DNA of 33,606 bases, from assembly GCA_028820795.1 (NCBI GenBank), contig JAPPHK010000131.1, positions 1-33,606 of the forward strand, in the 5' to 3' direction. Each line of letters starts with the position of its first letter. Within the stretch, counting starts at the first letter, position 1. The position numbers and the translations under genes were made by a program. The DNA comes from Nitrospinota bacterium. GTDB taxonomy: Bacteria > UBA8248. This document shows positions 26,718 through 33,606 of the stretch, piece by piece. The notes under the pieces are model-generated. The model was not told where the DNA came from. It saw only the letters and a program-made list of their open reading frames with translations, and ran no database searches.

Positions 26718-27482
26718 ATGTCTTCGTTGACCGGTGGTAATGCTGTCCGACGAGAAGGTGCTATTTCTGTTCACGTCACTAAGTTAACAAAAAGCTATTC
26801 AGACCGAACGGTTGTATCCGGAGTGGAACTGAAAGTGCACCCCGGCGAAATCGTCGGCTTGCTTGGACCAAACGGGGCCGGAAAGACGACGATATTTTAT
26901 ATGATTGTCGGACTTTTAGATCCAGATGCGGGAAAAATTTTTTTGAATGGCAGTGAAATCACCAGTCTGCCCATGTATATACGTGCCAAGAAGGGAATCA
27001 GCTACTTACCTCAAGAGGCGTCTGTGTTCCGTCGTCTTTCTGTAAGGCGAAACATCATGGCGGTGCTTGAATTGGTTTTGTCCGATCCAGAGCAACGTGA
27101 GAGGCGATTAAACGAGATTTTAGAGGAATTGGATATCCAGCACATTCAATTCGTAAAGGGATATGCCCTCTCCGGCGGAGAGCGTAGACGTGTAGAAATT
27201 GCTCGGGCATTGGCCACAAATCCCACTTTTATGCTTCTAGATGAGCCTTTCGCCGGCATTGACCCCATCGTGGTGCACGATATTCAGGAGATAGTGATGA
27301 GCTTAAAGGCTCGTGGAATTGGAGTCATCATTACGGATCATAACGTGCGTGAGGCCCTTCAGATATCCGACCGGGTATACATAATCAATGAGGGACGTAT
27401 ACTGGAATCCGGTACTCCAGAAGAAATTGCTGTAAGTGATAAAGCTCGGAATATTTATCTGGGCGAAAAATTTCGTCTTTGA
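26718..27482 (+). CDS. lptB: LPS export ABC transporter ATP-binding protein LptB
   Basis: LptB is the cytoplasmic ATPase of the LptB2FG exporter. From ATG 26718 the protein has 254 residues: Walker A GPNGAGKT (50-57), the ABC signature LSGGERRR, Walker [14 protein letters not shown], and the LptB-specific start of the C-terminal region [13 protein letters not shown] 26718 has only a weak ribosome-binding site and may rely on coupling to lptA; the frame is open back to GTG 26682. Either choice leaves a 15 to 27 residue N-terminal extension over typical LptB. LptF and LptG are not in the window. rpoN follows after 16 bases, a classical arrangement. Confidence 0.96.
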   Translation: MSSLTGGNAVRREGAISVHVTKLTKSYSDRTVVSGVELKVHPGEIVGLLGPNGAGKTTIFYMIVGLLDPDAGKIFLNGSEITSLPMYIRAKKGISYLPQEASVFRRLSVRRNIMAVLELVLSDPEQRERRLNEILEELDIQHIQFVKGYALSGGERRRVEIARALATNPTFMLLDEPFAGIDPIVVHDIQEIVMSLKARGIGVIITDHNVREALQISDRVYIINEGRILESGTPEEIAVSDKARNIYLGEKFRL

Positions 27483-27498
27483 GGTAAGGGGAATCCAC

Positions 27499-28938
27499 GT
27501 GGCTTTGCAGCATAAGATGGCAATGAGGTCGGAGCAGCGTCTCGTCATGACTGCTATGTTGCGTCAGGCGATAGGTCTTTTGCCTCTGAACCGCATGGAA
27601 ATGCAGCAAGCTGTTCAGCAGGAAATGTTGAATAATCCCTTATTGGAAGAAGTTCAGGATGAAGAAAAAGAAGTGGTCGAAGATGTGATGCCGGAAATGA
27701 GAGACGATATTCCCGAGTATCAATATGATGAAAGAGGCGAGGTGGAGATCGATTGGGAAAACATCGTGCAGGACAATTATGATGATTTGTCGCCTAAAAC
27801 TCTGACTGATGATTTCCCTTCTTATGAGCAAACTGTGGCGCGGCCCGATACTTTGCAAGAGCAATTGGAAAGGCAATTGAGTCTTTCAGTGGTTGCTGAG
27901 CCGATAAGAAGAGTTGCTGAACAAATTATTTGGAATATAAATGAAGAAGGTTATCTTGTGGCTGACGTGAAGGAATTATCGGCCGAAATGGGGCTGGGGT
28001 CTCTTGAGGCGGATAAGGCATTGAATTTGGTGCAAGGATTCACTCCACCTGGCATTGCCGCAAGAACACTTCAAGAATGCCTTGTTATGCAATTGAAAAA
28101 TAATGAATTATCTATGAATGGAAATAGCCACGTTTTGGATTTAGCGCGAGATTTGCTGCTTAATGGCATTGAACAGATAAGCGAACCTAAATATGAGAAA
28201 CTCGCTAAGGCCAACAACGTCGATGTGGATGATGTCGTTCAGGCAATCGGTATCATTCGCAGTCTCGATCCTAAACCGGGATTACGTTTTTCCGAGCAAA
28301 GAGTGGAGTTAGTGATTCCTGATGTAAGTGTCTCCAAACGAGGGGATGATTATGAGGTGACGCTTAATGACGATGGCTTGCCACTCCTGCGCGTGAGTTC
28401 ACTGTATGCGGCAATGGCGGCGAACAAAGTTGGAACCTCTCCCGATACCCGGAAATATTTAGAAGAAAAATTAAGGGCGGCTGCCTGGTTCGTCAAAAGC
28501 ATAGAGCAAAGAAAACTGACGATTCTGAAAGTTTGCCGAAGCATTGTACTTTTCCAAAAAGATTTCCTGGAACATGGCGTGAGTCGCTTAAAGCCTCTTG
28601 TTTTAAAGGATGTGGCGCTAGATATCGCGATGCACGAATCAACCGTGAGTCGTGTTACGACAGGAAAGTACATGGACACGCCACAGGGTGTATTAAGCTT
28701 CAAGTATTTTTTCCCCAGCGGATTGGAATCTAGTGCGGGGGAGAGTACATCTTCGGTAGCTGTAAAGGAAACCATTAAGAAAATAGTGGAACAGGAAAAC
28801 CCGCAGAAGCCGCTCACCGACCAACAAATTGCAGAAAAGCTCAAGCAGGAGAACGTGGCGATAGCGAGGCGGACGGTGACAAAATACCGAAAGGAACTCC
28901 GCATCTCTCCCACCAGAAAAAGGCGTAAAATACGCTAA
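27499..28938 (+). CDS. rpoN: RNA polymerase sigma-54 factor RpoN
   Basis: Sigma-54 directs RNA polymerase to -24/-12 promoters and needs AAA+ activators. From GTG 27499 (AAGGGG eight bases upstream) the protein has 480 residues. Region I is rich in Gln and Leu (MLRQAIGLLPLNRMEMQQAV, then MLNNPLLEE), followed by an acidic region II, the core-binding domain and the C-terminal DNA-binding domain. The RpoN box is ARRTVTKYRK (456-465). The longer frame back to 27436 overlaps lptB and is unlikely. The usual next genes hpf and rapZ are missing. The only activator-like protein in the window, the NtrX-LpxC fusion, lacks the motif that contacts this sigma factor. Confidence 0.97.
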   Translation: MALQHKMAMRSEQRLVMTAMLRQAIGLLPLNRMEMQQAVQQEMLNNPLLEEVQDEEKEVVEDVMPEMRDDIPEYQYDERGEVEIDWENIVQDNYDDLSPKTLTDDFPSYEQTVARPDTLQEQLERQLSLSVVAEPIRRVAEQIIWNINEEGYLVADVKELSAEMGLGSLEADKALNLVQGFTPPGIAARTLQECLVMQLKNNELSMNGNSHVLDLARDLLLNGIEQISEPKYEKLAKANNVDVDDVVQAIGIIRSLDPKPGLRFSEQRVELVIPDVSVSKRGDDYEVTLNDDGLPLLRVSSLYAAMAANKVGTSPDTRKYLEEKLRAAAWFVKSIEQRKLTILKVCRSIVLFQKDFLEHGVSRLKPLVLKDVALDIAMHESTVSRVTTGKYMDTPQGVLSFKYFFPSGLESSAGESTSSVAVKETIKKIVEQENPQKPLTDQQIAEKLKQENVAIARRTVTKYRKELRISPTRKRRKIR

Positions 28939-28948
28939 TAATATCCAG

Positions 28949-29143
28949 GTGCGCATCGCTGATGTATTCATAATTGACACCTATATGCTCAATGTTTTGC
29001 AGGGGAGACTCAAGAAGTTCCCCGGACTTGTGGTTAATCTGAAAAAAAGAAAATTTTTTGTTATTATCCGTATAGGTGAACATTTAGGCTTCCAGTACGT
29101 AGCCTTGGCATCTCGATGGTTTTGTATTGGATGTTCACTTTGA
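28949..29143 (+). other. Doubtful 64-codon ORF in the usual hpf position
   Basis: GTG 28949 opens a 64-residue frame ten bases after the rpoN stop. In related genomes this slot holds hpf, the ribosome hibernation factor. The first 45 residues (VFIIDTYMLNVLQGRLKKFP, then KKRKFFVIIRIGE) loosely match the hydrophobic and Lys pattern of an HPF beginning, but the frame then degenerates and no good ribosome-binding site precedes it. It could be a decayed hpf or chance. The gap 28939-29197 also holds a GGGGA/TCCCC inverted pair (29002-29023) without a T-run. Confidence 0.18.
29076..29138 (+). repeat. 8-bp inverted repeat upstream of hprK
   Basis: GTGAACAT (29076-29083) and ATGTTCAC (29131-29138) are exact inverted copies with 47 bases between them, ending 59 bases before the hprK start. 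They could be operator half-sites or the base of an RNA stem. No known regulator site is recognised. Confidence 0.3.
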
Positions 29144-29197
29144 TTTCCTAAAACGTACTTGAATTCCCTGAATGTATAAAAAACATCGAGGAACATA

Positions 29198-30136
29198 ATG
29201 AGCAGGCTCTCGATATCACAATTGTATGAAGATCTGCGCGAAGAGTTGAAGTTATCCGTACTTTCAGGCGAGTCCGGGATGAGCCGCCTGATCAATCATA
29301 CGCACTTTCAAAAAAATGGTTTGCCGCTTGCCGGTTTTCTCAAAGCCGTACATCCCGAGAGGGTTCAGGTATGGGGTAACACGGAGGTTCGTTTCCTGGA
29401 AGATCTCGTTGAGGAAAAGCGGGTTGAGGCTGTACGCAAATATTTTCGCTTGCCCTTGTGTGCGGTGTTGGTTACAGGTGGGAAAGATATCTTCCCAAGC
29501 ATCCGGGAAGAGTCTGACAAGTCCAACGTACCGATTATCGTATCAGGATTGCCCGGCAAGGAATTAATGCCGAGATTGTCAGGATATCTCGAGGAGCATC
29601 TCTCTCTTCATGCTCGGCTCCACGGTGTCTTGGTTGATTTGTACGGTGTGGGAGTGCTCATTCAAGGTAAGAGCGGCATTGGAAAAAGCGAATGCGCTCT
29701 CCATTTGGTCACCCGGGGACACCGTCTCGTAGCCGATGATGTTGTGGATATCCAGTTGCGAGGGAATGAGTTAGTCGGGAAAAGCACGGATTTGCTCAAG
29801 CATCACATCGAGGTAAGGGGACTTGGAATACTGAACCTGAAAGATCTCTTTGGCGTCGTGGCGATTCGATACGAGAAAAACGTCGAGATGATTGTGGAAT
29901 TGATACCCTTGACCCCAGATTTGCCTTTCGAGCGCCTTGGGATTGACATCGAAACCCAGAATATCTTGGGTAAGTATCTACCGCACGTTAAAATTCCCGT
30001 TGCTCCGGGGAGAAATATCCCCACGCTCATTGAGGTGGCGGCCAGGAACCTGTTGTTGCAAAGAATGGGTTATTTTTCCGCTGAAGAGTTTAGTCGCACG
30101 CTCTCCGCTCAGATTGCGCTCGGAACGAACCGCTAG
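29198..30136 (+). CDS. hprK: HPr kinase/phosphorylase
   Basis: HprK phosphorylates HPr on Ser46 using ATP or pyrophosphate and reverses the reaction. The 312-residue protein has an N-terminal regulatory domain (about 1-130) and a P-loop domain with Walker A GKSGIGKS (157-164). The ADDVVDI segment and the HPrK signature GLGILNLKDLFGVVAIR follow, and the C-terminal PVAPGRNIPTLIEVAARN segment is also present. The ATG at 29198 follows GAGGAA. A Man-family EIIA and HPr follow in the same direction, while rapZ, normally between hprK and EIIA, is missing. In Gram-negatives this module is thought to be regulatory and not a sugar importer. Confidence 0.96.
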   Translation: MSRLSISQLYEDLREELKLSVLSGESGMSRLINHTHFQKNGLPLAGFLKAVHPERVQVWGNTEVRFLEDLVEEKRVEAVRKYFRLPLCAVLVTGGKDIFPSIREESDKSNVPIIVSGLPGKELMPRLSGYLEEHLSLHARLHGVLVDLYGVGVLIQGKSGIGKSECALHLVTRGHRLVADDVVDIQLRGNELVGKSTDLLKHHIEVRGLGILNLKDLFGVVAIRYEKNVEMIVELIPLTPDLPFERLGIDIETQNILGKYLPHVKIPVAPGRNIPTLIEVAARNLLLQRMGYFSAEEFSRTLSAQIALGTNR

Positions 30137-30164
30137 CTGGAATGAAGATAATTCGAGGAAGTGC

Positions 30165-30587
30165 ATGATTGGTTTGGTGATTGTCGGCCATGGAGACTAT
30201 CCGGATGCGCTATTGCATGCGGCTGAGTCGGTTCTGACTGGAACAACGCAAATGAAGGCGCTCTCTTTGCAGCCTGATGCAGACCCTGCCGGATTTACTG
30301 AGGAAATTGAAAAAGCGGTAATGGAGGTGGATGCAGGTGAGGGCGTAATTATTATGACGGATATGATGGGTGGCGCTCCTACGAATGCGGCACTCGCTAT
30401 GTTGAATCATCCCGGGGTTGAGGTAGTGACGGGAGTGAATTTGCCGATGCTTTTGAAATTGTCGTTTATCAAGGGAAAAACCGTTTCCGAGGCGGCGCGT
30501 TTTCTGGTTGAGTATGGGAGGCGGAATCTGGCCCAGCCAAGTGAAATGATCAATTCTGTGAAACAACGCCCAGCCAGGGAGGAATAA
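30165..30587 (+). CDS. PTS EIIA component, mannose family
   Basis: This 140-residue single-domain EIIA protein accepts phosphate from HPr. The expected phospho-histidine is H9 in VIVGHGDYP, and the active-site segment MTDMMGGAPTNAAL is also typical of the Man family. ATG 30165 with GAGGAA upstream gives this normal length. The longer frame starting inside hprK is an overlap artefact. No EIIB, EIIC or EIID gene accompanies it, so it is probably part of a regulatory phosphorelay, as inferred for the hprK-EIIA-HPr sets of Desulfobacterota and other Gram-negatives. Confidence 0.92.
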   Translation: MIGLVIVGHGDYPDALLHAAESVLTGTTQMKALSLQPDADPAGFTEEIEKAVMEVDAGEGVIIMTDMMGGAPTNAALAMLNHPGVEVVTGVNLPMLLKLSFIKGKTVSEAARFLVEYGRRNLAQPSEMINSVKQRPAREE

Positions 30588-30595
30588 ACGCCATC

Positions 30596-30865
30596 ATGGC
30601 GGAACAAAGAGTCATTATCAGTAATCAAATGGGATTTCACGCCAGGGCAGCGGCTAAGTTCGTGAGGCTTTCGAGTAAATTCGAGAGCGAAATTCTTGTC
30701 CGATTCCGCGATATGGAGGTAGACGGAAAGAGCATAATGGGTGTAATGATGCTTGCTGCGACCCCCGGCTCGGAACTCCAGATAAGCGCGAGTGGTTCAG
30801 ATGAAGATGTTGCTGTTGCGGATTTAGTGGATTTGGTTCGGACCGGCTTTGGAGAAAAAACTTAG
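30596..30865 (+). CDS. Phosphocarrier protein HPr
   Basis: This 89-residue HPr-fold protein has the EI-phosphorylated H15 in QMGFHARAAAKFV and the HprK target S46 in GKSIMGVMML. The usual proline after HAR (HARPAA) is alanine here (HARAAA). Both phosphorylation sites are kept, so HprK in the same cluster can act on it. ATG 30596 lies eight bases after the EIIA stop with GGAGGAA just upstream. Enzyme I, usually next, is not in the window; metK follows across a 296-base gap. Confidence 0.95.
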   Translation: MAEQRVIISNQMGFHARAAAKFVRLSSKFESEILVRFRDMEVDGKSIMGVMMLAATPGSELQISASGSDEDVAVADLVDLVRTGFGEKT

Positions 30866-30937
30866 GGTTGTATGTGGCTGCCAAGAGATTGGAAGTATTT
30901 ATGTTCATATAAATTCTATCAAAATATATTTAAAATA

Positions 30938-30966
30938 TTGATAAATAAATACTAAACAAAAATAGT
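30938..30966 (+). promoter_or_regulatory. Candidate metK promoter in an AT-rich block
   Basis: TTGATA (30938-30943) and AATAGT (30961-30966) are spaced by 17 bases, with five and four consensus matches. They lie in a block (about 30900-30967) far more AT-rich than its surroundings, including an A/T-rich stretch that could act as an UP-like element. The predicted start near 30973 would give a leader of nearly 190 bases. Confidence 0.4.
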
Positions 30967-30969
30967 CTG

Positions 30970-31031
30970 TTCGAAAAATTTTCCTGGTTCGCCCCGCAGG
31001 TATGAACTTTCTCACAGGTCATTTTTTCGAA
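30970..31031 (+). promoter_or_regulatory. Candidate structured leader RNA upstream of metK
   Basis: TTCGAAAAA (30970-30978) pairs with TTTTTCGAA (31023-31031) as a 9-bp closing stem. Inside it, CCTG (30983-30986) pairs with CAGG (30997-31000). The loop GTTC (30987-30990) is complementary to GAAC (31004-31007), which would make a small pseudoknot. CAGGT occurs twice (30997 and 31015), offering an alternative pairing. I could not match it to SAM-I, SAM-II, SAM-III or SAH riboswitch cores. Position before metK makes a SAM-sensing or attenuation role possible but unproven. Confidence 0.35.
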
Positions 31032-31050
31032 AAACCAACATTTTCCCCGT

Positions 31051-31097
31051 GCGCTTCCGTCCAAATTCAAGAAATGATAAAAGACGCCGGAAAACGC
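31051..31097 (+). other. Second possible hairpin in the metK leader
   Basis: GCG/CGC, TTCC/GGAA and GTC/GAC pair in register between 31051-31061 and 31083-31097, with a small internal mismatch, a three-base bulge and a 21-base AT-rich loop. No U-run follows, so it is not an intrinsic terminator. TTTTCC (31041-31046) can also pair with GGAAAA (31089-31094), so two folds may compete. Confidence 0.25.
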
Positions 31098-31161
31098 ATC
31101 TATTATAGCGAAGCATTCAGTTTGCTTTAATGACGCCTCAAATTCCTGTGGGAGATTGTAG

Positions 31162-32340
31162 ATGGGTTCCAATCATGGGAGAAATTACATTTTTACTTCC
31201 GAGTCCGTTTCGGAAGGACATCCTGACAAAATTGCTGACCAGGTAAGCGATTCCGTTTTGGACGCCATTTTTCGTGAAGACCCCAATGGTCGCGTTGCTT
31301 GCGAAACGCTTATCACGACGGGCATCGTATTTGTGGCAGGAGAGATTACGACGGCGACAAATTATGACGCACGTGAAATTGCACGCGAGACTATAAGGCA
31401 TATCGGTTACGACAATTCGGAATACGGGTTTGACTGCAATACATGTTCGGTCGTTACGGCGATCGACAAACAATCGCCCAACATCGATCAAGGGGTATCG
31501 GAGGGGCAAGGTCTTTTCCAAGAACAAGGAGCGGGGGATCAGGGGATGATGTTCGGGTTCGCCTGCCGGGAATCCGAAGAGTTGATGCCTTTGCCCATCA
31601 TGTTGGCCCACAAGCTGGTTCGCAGGACTACGGAAGTGAGAAGAAGTGGCACTCTGGACTATCTGCGTCCCGACAGCAAAAGCCAAGTATCAGTTCGTTA
31701 TGAAGATGGCAAACCGGTGGCGATCGACAATGTTGTTATATCCGCTCAACATTCTGAAGACGTAGGACTCGAACAGATCCGTGAAGACATCATCCGTGAA
31801 GTCATACGCCCCGTCCTTCCTGAGAGTATGACGACGGAAAATACCGATTTTTATGTGAACCCAACCGGTCTTTTCGTAATTGGCGGCCCAATGTGTGACA
31901 CGGGACTCACGGGGCGGAAAATCATAGTGGACACCTATGGAGGATACAGCAGGCACGGTGGGGGCGCTTTTTCTGGCAAGGATCCCTCAAAGGTGGATCG
32001 TTCAGCCGCCTATATGGGGCGATACATCGCTAAGAATATCGTTGCTGCAGAGCTCGCGGATAAGGCGGAAGTGCAACTTGCCTACGCCATCGGAGTGGCG
32101 GATCCCGTTTCTGTTTTAGTCGAAGATTTCGGTACGGGTAGCGTGGATTCGGATGTCCTCTCAAGAGCCGTCCGAGAAGTATTCGGCCTCAAACCTAGGG
32201 AAATTATTGATCATCTCGACTTGCGTCGCCCAATTTTCAAAAATACGGCGGCGTATGGACATTTTGGCCGGAGTGAACCTGAGTTTACCTGGGAGAAAAC
32301 AGATAAGGTAGCTGATTTGAAGACCGCTGCCGGAGCGTAA
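31162..32340 (+). CDS. metK: S-adenosylmethionine synthetase MetK
   Basis: MetK makes SAM from methionine and ATP. The 392-residue protein has the bacterial family motifs [15 protein letters not shown] (H20 corresponds to the catalytic His), [10 protein letters not shown], and the phosphate loop [19 protein letters not shown]. The ATG at 31162 has GGGAG about ten bases upstream. ahcY follows after 52 bases, so the SAM-using cycle is closed within one transcription unit. A long AT-rich leader with possible structure precedes it. Confidence 0.97.
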   Translation: MGSNHGRNYIFTSESVSEGHPDKIADQVSDSVLDAIFREDPNGRVACETLITTGIVFVAGEITTATNYDAREIARETIRHIGYDNSEYGFDCNTCSVVTAIDKQSPNIDQGVSEGQGLFQEQGAGDQGMMFGFACRESEELMPLPIMLAHKLVRRTTEVRRSGTLDYLRPDSKSQVSVRYEDGKPVAIDNVVISAQHSEDVGLEQIREDIIREVIRPVLPESMTTENTDFYVNPTGLFVIGGPMCDTGLTGRKIIVDTYGGYSRHGGGAFSGKDPSKVDRSAAYMGRYIAKNIVAAELADKAEVQLAYAIGVADPVSVLVEDFGTGSVDSDVLSRAVREVFGLKPREIIDHLDLRRPIFKNTAAYGHFGRSEPEFTWEKTDKVADLKTAAGA

Positions 32341-32377
32341 AATGTGTTAGGCAAAACGAGCGATTTGAAGCACATGA

Positions 32378-33606
<1,229 letters not shown>

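Noticed and set aside
29937-30164. Longer EIIA protein starting inside hprK
   Set aside because: The extra residues are out-of-frame hprK sequence. ATG 30165 with GAGGAA gives the exact EIIA family start.
30866-31161. A classical SAM-I, SAM-II, SAM-III or SAH riboswitch before metK
   Set aside because: By eye I found none of the conserved core sequences of those families. The structure seen is reported only as an unnamed candidate.

Overview
The window is a densely packed, almost entirely plus-strand stretch of a bacterial chromosome. It carries essential and housekeeping genes, with no insertion sequence, phage gene or CRISPR array that I can see. The host is a diderm with lipopolysaccharide: it has lpxC, lptC-lptA-lptB, a LolA-type carrier and a RseP-type protease. 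DUF4390 beside an NtrY-type kinase, and the order lptC-lptA-lptB-rpoN-hprK-EIIA(Man)-HPr, recall Desulfobacterota (the former Deltaproteobacteria, e.g. Geobacter). I cannot fix the lineage more closely. GTG and TTG starts are frequent, and one probable CTG start occurs.

Layout. 1-3154: 3' end of phoH, a 7TM-HD phosphodiesterase (PgpH/YqfF type) and ybeY. 3370-6467: lapA-like gene and mutS. 6586-11584: DUF4390 protein, NtrY-like sensor kinase, then one 710-residue ORF that joins an NtrX-like response regulator to a complete LpxC. 11636-18296: purM, purN, lolA-like, rseP, ispG, proS. 18401-20422: a promoter, a four-cysteine mini-protein, a 51-residue membrane protein, a tRNA with anticodon CAT, and tilS. 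20518-25282: ftsH, pdxJ, nnrDE, tsaE. 25473-30865: lptC, lptA, lptB, rpoN, hprK, a Man-family EIIA and HPr. 30866-31161: an AT-rich leader with possible RNA structure. 31162-33606: metK and the start of ahcY.

How the genes work together. LpxC commits carbon to lipid A, LptB/C/A move LPS outward, and RseP and FtsH are membrane proteases that control envelope homeostasis in other bacteria. The NtrY-like kinase sits directly before the regulator-LpxC fusion, which suggests that an envelope signal reaches the first committed step of lipid A synthesis inside one polypeptide. MetK and AhcY form the SAM/SAH cycle. HPrK, EIIA and HPr form a regulatory phosphotransfer set next to sigma-54.

The most unusual item is the NtrX-LpxC fusion (9452-11584). 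Its receiver domain and LpxC active site look intact. Its AAA+ domain has lost the GAFTGA loop, the Walker B glutamate and the sensor II arginine. Second-tier items are the metK leader, the CAT tRNA beside tilS, the small-protein pair at 18475-18818, and the genes missing from otherwise conserved neighbourhoods (hpf, rapZ, cdaA-glmM, acpS).
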